Shown here in pieces: positions 1 to 6,591 of a stretch of DNA of 30,089 nt (the stretch's first letter is position 1; the number at the start of each line of letters is the position of its first letter). A program made the position numbers and the translations under genes. Under the pieces are notes generated by a model. It did no database searches. It was not told the origin of the DNA and saw only the letters and a program-made list of their open reading frames with translations. Source of the DNA: Holophagales bacterium UBA5066 (GTDB lineage: Bacteria; Acidobacteriota; Thermoanaerobaculia; UBA5066); contig DIAY01000034.1 in NCBI GenBank assembly GCA_002414905.1, positions 1 through 30,089 of the forward strand, read 5' to 3'.

Positions 1-506
1 ACCCGCCCCGCCGAAAGACCCCGCCAGACCTTCTTCCAGAGCAGGTCGGAGACCTCGTAGCCGACGAGCCGGTCGATGATCCGGCGCGCCTGCTGGGCGG
101 CGACCCGGTTCGTGTCGATCCGGCCCGGATTCGCGATCGCCTTCTGGATCGCGCTCCTGGTGATCTCGTGGAACTCGGCCCGGTGGAATCGCGCCGAGGG
201 CGCCGAGGGCCGGAGAAGCTCCTCGAGGTGCCAGCAGATCGCCTCGCCCTCGCGGTCGGGGTCGCCGGCGAGGTAGATGTCGTCGGCGGCTTTCGCGTGC
301 CTCTTCAGATCGGCAATCGTCTTCTGCTTGCCGGGAAGGACCTCGTACGTCGGCTCGTAGCCCGCTTCCCGGTCGATCGAGATTCCCTTGCGGGGGAGGT
401 CGCGGACGTGCCCGTAGCAGGCGAGGACGGAGAAGTCCTTCCCGAGGAACTTCCCGAGGGTGGCGGCTTTCGCCGGGGACTCGACGATGACGAGAGACTT
501 CGACAT
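1..506 (-). CDS. topA: DNA topoisomerase I, N-terminal part (runs off the left edge)
   Basis: Type IA topoisomerase that relaxes negative supercoils through a transient 5'-phosphotyrosine link. Only the first ~168 residues are in the window. They form the TOPRIM domain: VIVESPAKA at residues 6-14 holds the catalytic Glu9, and the acidic metal-binding motif DPDREGEA is at 82-89. The start of the next domain follows, with ARRIIDRLVGYEVS, typical of TopA. The ATG at 506-504 gives the usual N-terminus (MSKSLVIVE). It lies 25 bp after the stop of dprA on the same strand; the dprA-topA order is common in bacteria and suggests one transcript. The active-site tyrosine and the zinc-ribbon tail lie outside the window, so completeness cannot be judged. 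Confidence 0.96.
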   Translation of the reverse strand, partial: MSKSLVIVESPAKAATLGKFLGKDFSVLACYGHVRDLPRKGISIDREAGYEPTYEVLPGKQKTIADLKRHAKAADDIYLAGDPDREGEAICWHLEELLRPSAPSARFHRAEFHEITRSAIQKAIANPGRIDTNRVAAQQARRIIDRLVGYEVSDLLWKKVWRGLSAGR

Positions 507-531
507 GCGGCCGGCTACGATGCCACGGTTG

Positions 532-1662
532 TCAAGCCCGGGCCCTCCTTCTGGCGAAAAAGGCGCCCGGGAGGGCCTCGGCGAGCCCCTCCAGCTCGAG
601 CAGGACGAGGGCGGCCGAAAGCCGCGCGGCAGAGAGGCCGGTCGCCGCGGAGAGGGCGTCGGCGTCCCGGGGCTCGGCCGCGTCGAGGGCCAGAAGGACG
701 CGGGCCGCGTCGGGGTCATCGGGCGGCCGTGGGCCGGCTCCTTCGGCCGGTATCCCTCCCGGACGCAGGCGGCGGAGATCCTCGTCGGGCAGCTCCCGAA
801 GGACGTCGGCCGCATCGCGCACGAGGATCGCCCCGTCCTTCAGGAGCCCGTTCGATCCCGCGGCGTGCTCGCCGATCACGGGTCCGGGAACCGCAGCGAC
901 GTCGCGTCCCGCCTCGGCCGCGCAGCGCGCCGTGATGAGCGAACCGCTCTTCAGCGCCGCTTCGACGACGACGACGATCCGGGCGCAGCCGGCGATGATC
1001 CGGTTGCGGATCGGGAAGTGCCACGGCTCGGGCGGTGTTCCGGGCGGCAGCTCGGAGAGGAGCGCCCCACCCTCGAGGATCCGGGCTCGAAGCCTCTCGT
1101 GCGCGGCCGGGTAGGAGACGTCGACGCCGCAGCCCAGGACGCCCCACGTCTCTCCCCCTTCGTCGAGGGTCGCGGCGTGGGCGGCCGCGTCGATCCCGTG
1201 CGCGAAGCCCGACACGACGACGACGCCTGCTCGCGCGAGGCCCGCGGCGACGAGCCGGGCCGCCTCGAGCCCGTTGCGGGTCGCGCGCCGTGACCCGACG
1301 AGGCCGACGACGGGCGCGTCGCCCAGGGGCCTGCCCCGGGCGAAGAGGAACGGGGGCGGATCGGGGGCTTCCCTCAGGAGCGCCGGGTACTCCGGATCGC
1401 AGATCGTGACGACGCGGGCCCCGCACTTCTCGAGGCGCCTGCGCTGCGCGTCGAGCCCCGGGGCCGGCGAGCGGTCCAGGAGCGGCGCGACCTCCGCGGG
1501 ATCGGACCCCGAGAGCGCCGCCGCCTCCCCGGGAGGACGGGCGAGGGCCGCCTCCGGTGAGCCGGCGGCCACGAGGAGCCGCGAGAGGACGCGAGCCTGC
1601 GTCCCGCGAACACGGAGACTCCAAGAGAGGACGATGTCGGAGGGCATCCGCTCGGATCGCAT
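532..1662 (-). CDS. dprA: DNA processing protein DprA
   Basis: Loads RecA onto incoming single-stranded DNA during natural transformation. The Rossmann-like core is clear: VGLVGSRRATRNG, then VVVSGFAHGIDAAAH (family pattern SGxAxGID..AH), then FPIRNRIIAG and SGSLITA. The C-terminal ~60 residues (ADALSAATGLSAARL...LELEGLAE) fit the winged-helix domain found in many DprA proteins, and the N-terminal ~70 residues the SAM-like region. About 376 residues, a normal length. The start is uncertain: ATG at 1662 or ATG at 1647 (five residues shorter). Neither has a strong Shine-Dalgarno. The gene is divergent from the lipoprotein at 1687 with only 24 bp between starts, and is followed 25 bp on by topA. 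Presence of dprA does not prove competence, since it is widely kept. Confidence 0.93.
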   Translation of the reverse strand: MRSERMPSDIVLSWSLRVRGTQARVLSRLLVAAGSPEAALARPPGEAAALSGSDPAEVAPLLDRSPAPGLDAQRRRLEKCGARVVTICDPEYPALLREAPDPPPFLFARGRPLGDAPVVGLVGSRRATRNGLEAARLVAAGLARAGVVVVSGFAHGIDAAAHAATLDEGGETWGVLGCGVDVSYPAAHERLRARILEGGALLSELPPGTPPEPWHFPIRNRIIAGCARIVVVVEAALKSGSLITARCAAEAGRDVAAVPGPVIGEHAAGSNGLLKDGAILVRDAADVLRELPDEDLRRLRPGGIPAEGAGPRPPDDPDAARVLLALDAAEPRDADALSAATGLSAARLSAALVLLELEGLAEALPGAFFARRRARA

Positions 1663-1686
1663 CTTGCGTAAGGAGCGCTGACTATA

Positions 1687-2085
1687 ATGCCGGTCTCCGT
1701 GAGACACCGTCGCCGCGCTCTCGCCACGGGCCTCTTCCTCCTGCTGGTCGTGTCTCTTTCCGGATGCGCCTCGAAGCCGGAGGCTGCCACCGGTGCCGCC
1801 AACCAGAAGGCCTACGGCGCGAAGATGGCGCAACAGGGTTTCTGGCGAGAGGCCCTTTTCCGCTTCGAGCGAGCGTCGCGTCTGGCGCCGGACGACCCCG
1901 AGATCCTGAACAACCTCGCGGTCGCCTGCGAGGCGACCGGCGAGACCGCCCGTGCCCTCGCTGCCTACAAGCGCGCCCTCGAGCTGAAGCCCGACGAAGC
2001 CCGCATCAAGCGGAATTACGCACGCTTCGCCGAGTACTACACCTCCCTTCAGCGGGCCTCCGGCCCCACGACGACACCGAAGTGA
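1687..2085 (+). CDS. TPR-containing lipoprotein
   Basis: A 132-residue predicted lipoprotein. The signal peptide has basic RHRRR, a hydrophobic ATGLFLLLVV stretch and a lipobox LSGC with Cys27. The mature part holds about two tetratricopeptide repeats (roughly residues 45-78 and 79-112; NNLAVACEATGETARALAAYKRAL is typical), a fold used for protein-protein contacts. Ser at +2 after the Cys would favour outer-membrane sorting if E. coli rules hold. ATG at 1687 has an AAGGAG at 1670-1675 (11-nt spacing). Its stop overlaps the GTG of the next gene in GTGA, so the two are probably translationally coupled. It is the first gene of a three-gene envelope operon and may act as an adaptor. No specific function is recognised; TPR lipoproteins such as PilW or BamD are only fold-level comparisons. 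Confidence 0.85.
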   Translation: MPVSVRHRRRALATGLFLLLVVSLSGCASKPEAATGAANQKAYGAKMAQQGFWREALFRFERASRLAPDDPEILNNLAVACEATGETARALAAYKRALELKPDEARIKRNYARFAEYYTSLQRASGPTTTPK

Positions 2086-2786
2086 GACGACCCGCCGCCG
2101 TCCTCGCCGCCTTCTTCCTGCTCTCGGCGCCCGCCCTCCCGATCCTGGCCGGCGGTGTCGAGGTGAAGCTGAAGCTCCCCCTGCGCCCGAAGCTCGCGGT
2201 GACGGGACGAGAGCGGATTTCGCTGGCACCCTTCCTGGTGGCCTCGAAGCTCTCCGAGCGCAAGGAGTCCGCCCGGATCAAGGACCTCGATCTCGACGCC
2301 GAGTTCCGCCGCTACCTCGGCAAGCAGATCGGCCGGCGAACGAAGATGACGGTCGTCACGATGCCTTCGGACGTGAAGCTCCCCTCGACCGAGCTGAAGG
2401 CTCTCGGGGAGGCGACGGAGTTCTGGAGGGAGCTCGGCTCGCGCGTGGGCGCCGAGATCCTCCTCTCCGGGATCGTCGACTTCCGGGTCGAGGACAAGTC
2501 GGGCTACAAGACCGAGGAGTACACGAGCCGCCTCGACGGGAGGAACTACTACCGGCAGGTTTTCGTCGAATCGACCGGCTTCACCTTCGAGGTGACCGTC
2601 CTGGCGTTCGATGGCCGGACGGGAGCGAAGCTCTTTCAGGAGACCTTCAAGGACCAGAAGGAGAAGTCCCGGCGCGCCGCCGACGAGATGGTGGGGCTCT
2701 TCGAGAATCTCTTCTCGCTGGAGAACCAGCTGCTCGGCCTCTTCGTCGTGAGGGAAAGGGAGGCGAACCGCTATGTGTTCAACTAG
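2082..2786 (+). CDS. Secreted protein with CsgG/LpoB-like features, function unknown
   Basis: A 234-residue exported protein starting at GTG 2082, which overlaps the upstream TGA by four bases. The signal peptide is residues 1-23 (AAFFLLSAPALPILA then GG). There is no lipobox Cys. The segment LGSRVGAEILLSGIVDFRVE (118-137), followed by paired strands ending VTVLAFDGRTGAKLFQETF, resembles the 'gADaillGxI' core of CsgG/LpoB/TolB-N-type alpha/beta domains that assemble ligands into envelope complexes. This is a pattern match by eye, not a family assignment. Residues 210-234 are strongly conserved-looking but featureless. The 3' end overlaps the next gene by 14 bp. Possible role: periplasmic partner of the downstream barrel protein. 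Could instead be a lineage-specific hypothetical. Confidence 0.75.
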   Translation: MRRPAAVLAAFFLLSAPALPILAGGVEVKLKLPLRPKLAVTGRERISLAPFLVASKLSERKESARIKDLDLDAEFRRYLGKQIGRRTKMTVVTMPSDVKLPSTELKALGEATEFWRELGSRVGAEILLSGIVDFRVEDKSGYKTEEYTSRLDGRNYYRQVFVESTGFTFEVTVLAFDGRTGAKLFQETFKDQKEKSRRAADEMVGLFENLFSLENQLLGLFVVREREANRYVFN

Positions 2787-5646
2787 GCGGCGAGCCTTCC
2801 GGTTTACCCTTCCCGCGGTCCTCGCGGCCCTTCTCCTGCTCGCGGCGCCGGCTCACGCCCAGGGCCAGAACAAAGTCGTCTACGACAAGTTCGACTGGAA
2901 GATCTATTCCTCGACCCACTTCCGGATCTACCACTACGACCGGGGAGAAGCCTCCCTGCAGAAGGTCACCTCGATGGCCGAGTCGGCCTACGACGATCTC
3001 TCGCGCCGGCTCAACTACCAGGTCCCGAAGCCGATTCCGCTCCTCTTCTACGTCTCGCACGCCGAGTTCGAGCAGAACAACATCATCCTGAACTTCATCC
3101 CGGAGGGGGTCGGGGCGTTCGCCGAGCCGGCGCGCAACCGGATGGTGCTCCCCATCGACCTCCCCGACGAGAAGCTCCAGGACCTCATCGCCCACGAGCT
3201 CACGCACATCTTCCAGTACGAGATCCTCTTTGGCGGGCGGCTTTCCCGGGCGGTCACGTCGAACATCCCGACGTGGTTCATGGAGGGGATGGCCTCGTAC
3301 TTCGGCGACGACGAGGACGAGAAGGACCGGATGTTCATCCGCGATGCGGTGAACTCCGACCTGATCCCCCCGATCACGCGCGTCAACATCAACGGGTATC
3401 CCGCCTACCGCTTCGGTCATGCCTTCTTCGACTTCATCGAGGCCGAGTGGGGCAAGGACGCCGTTCGCGAGCTCGTCTTCGAGTTCCGTTCCTTCCTCGG
3501 GAAGGACATCGCGGTGGCCCTGAAGCGCTCCTTCGAGATCGATCCTGACGATTTCGACCTCAAGTTCCGCCGCTACCTCCGGCGCAAGTACCTGCCGCTC
3601 CTCGCGGTGAAGGGGGAAGCCTCCGAGTACGGAGAGCGGTTCCGCGTCGGCGCCTGGGAGCGCCCCTCCTTCGAGATCGGCGCCGCACCCTCCCCGTCGG
3701 GGGATTTCGTCGCCACCCTGACGACCTACAAGGACGACGTCGACATCGCCCTCCTCTCGACGAAGTCCCGCAAGGTCTGGAAGAACCTCTCGCCGGGACG
3801 CACGACGAAGTACGAGTACATCTCGGCCCAGTTCCTCACGCAGGGGCCCGAGGGCGGGCGCGACCTTTCCTTCGCCCCGGACGGCGACCGGATCGCCGTC
3901 TTCGCGCGACGGGAGAGGGGCCGCCAGCTCTTCATCTTCTCGGCCCGCGGCGGCGGCGTCGTCGAGAGGATCCCCGTGGCGCCCGACATGCCCCTGTCGC
4001 CCGCCTTCTCCCCCGACGGCCGGTCGGTCGTCTTCACGGGCATCTCCGGGACCTCGCGCGACATCTTCGTCCTCGACCTCGCGTCCAAGGCGCTGCGAAA
4101 CCTCACTGACGACCCGGCGTACGACACTGCGCCCGTCTACTCTCCCGACGGGAAGTTCGTCTACCACACGAAGGTCGTCGGCGGTCTCCAGAAGATCGTC
4201 CGCTTCCCCCTCGAGGACCCCTCGCGAGTCGAGCAGATCACGTGGGGCGAGGGGAACGACGACGACGCGGCCTTCTCGCCCGACGGCTCACGCCTTTATT
4301 TCGCCTCGTCCCGCGGCGGCGTCTTCAACGTCTACGGCCAGAACCTCACCACGGGCGAGCTCCTCCAGTACACCGACGTCATCGGAGCCGCCCTCGGACC
4401 GGCCTCGTACACGGGGCCCGACGGTCAGGAGAAGGTCATCTTCTCCGGCTATCAGGCCGGGCGGTTCCAGCTCTACGTGACCGACGCCCGCAAGCCGTTC
4501 CGGCGGCTCGAGGAGAAGGCTCTCCCGCCGGCCCCGATCGTGCGGGGCACGACGGCTGATTTCGTTCCGGCCATCGAGGTCACGATCGATCCCGAGAAGA
4601 TCGAGAAGAGTAGGTTCAAGCTCTTCGTCGACGACGTCGGCGCCTACGCCGGTATCAACACCGACGGAACGTTCGTCTCCTCGGCCCGCTTCAGCTTCTC
4701 GGACTACCTCGGCGACCGGCGTGCCGTCCTCATCTGGGACACGCTCGCCGGCTACTCGAACATCAACGCCATCTACTTCAACCTCAAGCGGCGCCACCAG
4801 TGGGGGATCCAGCTCTACGACCAGCGGACCTACTTCCTCGCCCTGGGCCAGTCCGGCGAAGTCGTGTCGGACCGGCGTTTCAGCCGGGAGACCGGCGCCA
4901 GCGTCCTTGGTGTCTACCCCTTCTCGCGCTATAGCCGCGTCGAGGGGTCTTTCGGCGTCCTTTCGCGTTCGATCGACGCGGCCTACATCGTCACGAACGT
5001 GGATGGCACGCAGGGGCAGGTCTTCCTCCCCCGCGAGGACAACACGATCCTGGCCGGCGTCGGCTTCGGCTACGACGGGACCCGGTTCAAGTCGTTCGGT
5101 CCCCACGGAGGCCAGGCGCTCTCGGTCGACTATCGGTATCTTCCCGACTTCAAGGACGGGGGGACGCTCACCTCGGACCTCGTCGTCGTGGGTCGCGCCT
5201 ACGTCCCGATCTCGCGCCGGACGAACTTCGCGTTCCGCGCGTTCGCGGCCACGTCCTCCGGCACGGTTCCCACGGTCTATGCCTTCGGAGGCCTCGACAC
5301 GCTGCGCGGATACGACTACCGGGCCCTCATCGGCAACCACATCGCCTACCTCAACTCGGAGCTGCGCTTCCCGCTCATCGACGTCCTGATGACCGGTTTC
5401 GGCCTCAACTTCGGCGGCGTGCGCGGCCGGCTTTTCTTCGACATCGGAGGGGCCTGGCTCGAAGGGCAGAATTTCACGTGGGCCGAGAACGGGCGCCTCG
5501 TCGACGCGAGAGCCTCCTACGGTGCAGGGTTCACCGCCTACTTCCTGGGGATTCCGTGGAACGTCGATTTCGCCCGCCCGACGGATCTGAAGTCGAGCCG
5601 CGGTGGCTGGCAGACGAGCTTCTACATCGGGCCGGCGTCGTTCTAG
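2773..5646 (+). CDS. Peptidase MA-like / PD40 beta-propeller / Omp85-like outer-membrane barrel fusion
   Basis: A 957-residue secreted multidomain protein. Signal peptide ~1-29 (LPAVLAALLLLAAPAHA). Residues ~35-275 form a gluzincin-type metallopeptidase domain: HELTH at 141-145 with a third ligand Glu171 in WFMEGMASY. Residues ~360-520 hold at least four PD40/TolB-like propeller blades with (F/Y)(A/S)PDG at 367-371, 412-416, 456-460 and 501-505. Residues ~620-957 look like a beta-barrel: many alternating strands, an LRGY at 844-847 matching the Omp85 loop-6 (V/L)RG(F/Y) motif, and a C-terminal Phe. ATG 2773 has GGAGG at 2759-2763. It overlaps the preceding gene. The role is inferred to be outer-membrane insertion or secretion coupled to proteolysis or substrate recognition; the substrate is unknown. 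It may stay surface-anchored or process itself. Confidence 0.85.
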   Translation: MCSTRRRAFRFTLPAVLAALLLLAAPAHAQGQNKVVYDKFDWKIYSSTHFRIYHYDRGEASLQKVTSMAESAYDDLSRRLNYQVPKPIPLLFYVSHAEFEQNNIILNFIPEGVGAFAEPARNRMVLPIDLPDEKLQDLIAHELTHIFQYEILFGGRLSRAVTSNIPTWFMEGMASYFGDDEDEKDRMFIRDAVNSDLIPPITRVNINGYPAYRFGHAFFDFIEAEWGKDAVRELVFEFRSFLGKDIAVALKRSFEIDPDDFDLKFRRYLRRKYLPLLAVKGEASEYGERFRVGAWERPSFEIGAAPSPSGDFVATLTTYKDDVDIALLSTKSRKVWKNLSPGRTTKYEYISAQFLTQGPEGGRDLSFAPDGDRIAVFARRERGRQLFIFSARGGGVVERIPVAPDMPLSPAFSPDGRSVVFTGISGTSRDIFVLDLASKALRNLTDDPAYDTAPVYSPDGKFVYHTKVVGGLQKIVRFPLEDPSRVEQITWGEGNDDDAAFSPDGSRLYFASSRGGVFNVYGQNLTTGELLQYTDVIGAALGPASYTGPDGQEKVIFSGYQAGRFQLYVTDARKPFRRLEEKALPPAPIVRGTTADFVPAIEVTIDPEKIEKSRFKLFVDDVGAYAGINTDGTFVSSARFSFSDYLGDRRAVLIWDTLAGYSNINAIYFNLKRRHQWGIQLYDQRTYFLALGQSGEVVSDRRFSRETGASVLGVYPFSRYSRVEGSFGVLSRSIDAAYIVTNVDGTQGQVFLPREDNTILAGVGFGYDGTRFKSFGPHGGQALSVDYRYLPDFKDGGTLTSDLVVVGRAYVPISRRTNFAFRAFAATSSGTVPTVYAFGGLDTLRGYDYRALIGNHIAYLNSELRFPLIDVLMTGFGLNFGGVRGRLFFDIGGAWLEGQNFTWAENGRLVDARASYGAGFTAYFLGIPWNVDFARPTDLKSSRGGWQTSFYIGPASF

Positions 5647-5662
5647 GGCCAAGGCCGGGAAA

Positions 5663-5682
5663 GGGGTGACAGAAGTCACCCC
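5663..5682. promoter_or_regulatory. CRP/FNR-family-like palindrome
   Basis: Perfect inverted repeat GGGGTGAC-AGAA-GTCACCCC. Its core is GTGA-N6-TCAC, the half-site arrangement of CRP-family regulators. The centre lies between 5672 and 5673, i.e. -41.5 if transcription starts at 5714, the class II CRP promoter position. The same sequence could form an 8-bp hairpin downstream of the 957-residue barrel gene, but no T-tract follows. Confidence 0.5.
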
Positions 5683-5701
5683 GCTGCGGCCCGCCGCGTC
5701 C

Positions 5702-5707
5702 TAAAAT
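5702..5707 (+). promoter_or_regulatory. -10 element of the phosphodiesterase gene, predicted leaderless
   Basis: TAAAAT (5/6 match to TATAAT) in very GC-rich surroundings. Standard -12 to -7 placement puts the transcript start at 5714, which is the first base of the GTG start codon. No Shine-Dalgarno is seen before that codon and no good -35 lies 17 bp upstream. That is consistent with an activator-dependent, leaderless transcript. Confidence 0.5.
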
Positions 5708-5713
5708 CCCATC

Positions 5714-6475
5714 GTGAGAGTCCGCGTCCTCGGAGCGTACGGCGGCTCCACGCCCCGGCACCGGCAGACGTCGTTCCTCCTCGACGGGACGGTTACTCTG
5801 GATGCGGGCGCTCTGACACAGGCGCTCACCCTCGAGGAGCAGTCGCAGGTGCGGTCGATCATCGTGACGCACTCGCACCTCGACCACGTCGCCTCGCTGC
5901 CGTTCCTCGTCGAGAACGTCTTCGGACGCACGGAGGGACCGATCGAGGTCGTGGGTCCGAAGGACGTCACCGCGCTTCTCCAGAACCACCTCTTCAACGA
6001 CGCCATCTGGCCCGATTTCACTCGTATCCCGACGCACCTTCTTCCCGCCGTGACCTTCCGGGTCGTCGAGGCGGGGGTGCCGTTCCGCGTCAACGGGCTC
6101 CACGCGCTCGCCGTCCCCGTCTCGCACGTCGTCCCGACCTACGGCTATCTCCTCTGGGATGACCACGCCTGCATCGTCTTCTCCAGCGATACCGGACCGA
6201 CCGAGGCCATCTGGGAAGAGGTTCGCCGCCGGGTCGACCTGAAGGCGATTTTCGTCGAGTGCTCGTTCCCCGACTCGATGTCCGAGATCGCCGAGGTCGC
6301 CAAGCACCTGACGCCCGCCACCCTTCACCAGGAGATGCGAAAGTTCCCCGCCGGCGTCCCGGTGAACCTCTACCACATGAAGCCGCCGACGCTCCCGCAG
6401 CTGCGGGCCGACGTCGCGGCGCTGTCAGACCCGCGAATCAGCATCCTGGACGACGGAGACGAGCTGGAGTTCTGA
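5714..6475 (+). CDS. Class II 3',5'-cyclic-nucleotide phosphodiesterase-type metallo-beta-lactamase-fold hydrolase
   Basis: A 253-residue cytoplasmic metal-dependent hydrolase; no signal peptide. THSHLDHVASLPF at 52-64 matches the class II cyclic-nucleotide phosphodiesterase signature (HxHLDHxxxL). Further metal ligands are likely His138 (VPVSHVV), Asp159 (SSDTGPT) and His221 (LYHMKP). Family members (yeast Pde1, Vibrio CpdP) hydrolyse cAMP or cGMP, so this enzyme may lower cAMP here; substrate is inferred. The start is GTG 5714, giving MRVRVLGAYGGS, the normal first strand of the fold. It begins 67 bp after the barrel gene and has its own promoter signals. Convergent with the gene ending at 6592. 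Alternative: another cyclic-nucleotide-like phosphodiesterase or an RNase Z-like paralogue. Confidence 0.85.
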   Translation: MRVRVLGAYGGSTPRHRQTSFLLDGTVTLDAGALTQALTLEEQSQVRSIIVTHSHLDHVASLPFLVENVFGRTEGPIEVVGPKDVTALLQNHLFNDAIWPDFTRIPTHLLPAVTFRVVEAGVPFRVNGLHALAVPVSHVVPTYGYLLWDDHACIVFSSDTGPTEAIWEEVRRRVDLKAIFVECSFPDSMSEIAEVAKHLTPATLHQEMRKFPAGVPVNLYHMKPPTLPQLRADVAALSDPRISILDDGDELEF

Positions 6476-6484
6476 TTTGCCGCA

Positions 6485-6531
6485 GGGGGACCCTCGCCCT
6501 TCGGGCCAGCGGCCGGTCCCCCCGCACCCCC
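6485..6531 (+). terminator. GC-rich hairpin downstream of the phosphodiesterase gene
   Basis: GGGGGACC (6485-6492) pairs perfectly with GGTCCCCC (6515-6522). The loop contains a small GCCC-TTC-GGGC hairpin. There is no T-tract; instead a GCACCCCC tail follows, similar to the tails of the repeats after gyrB and the transaldolase-like gene. It lies in the 116-bp gap between two convergent genes, where a bidirectional stop would be useful. Confidence 0.5.
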
Positions 6532-6591
6532 TCCGCGCCGTCCTGTCTCCTTCGGTTCCGTCTGGCGTTGTCCCGAGCGTCTACGCCCGAC

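Noticed and set aside
2779..5679. Two ~460-codon open frames on the - strand opposite the barrel protein gene.
   Set aside because: Composition is that of antisense frames (Val/Glu/Asp/Arg-rich, no motifs), and the + strand frame has a clear domain series and ribosome-binding site.
5663..5682. Palindrome read as an intrinsic terminator for the barrel gene.
   Set aside because: No T-tract follows on either side, and its spacing to the -10 element fits an operator better. A dual role cannot be excluded.
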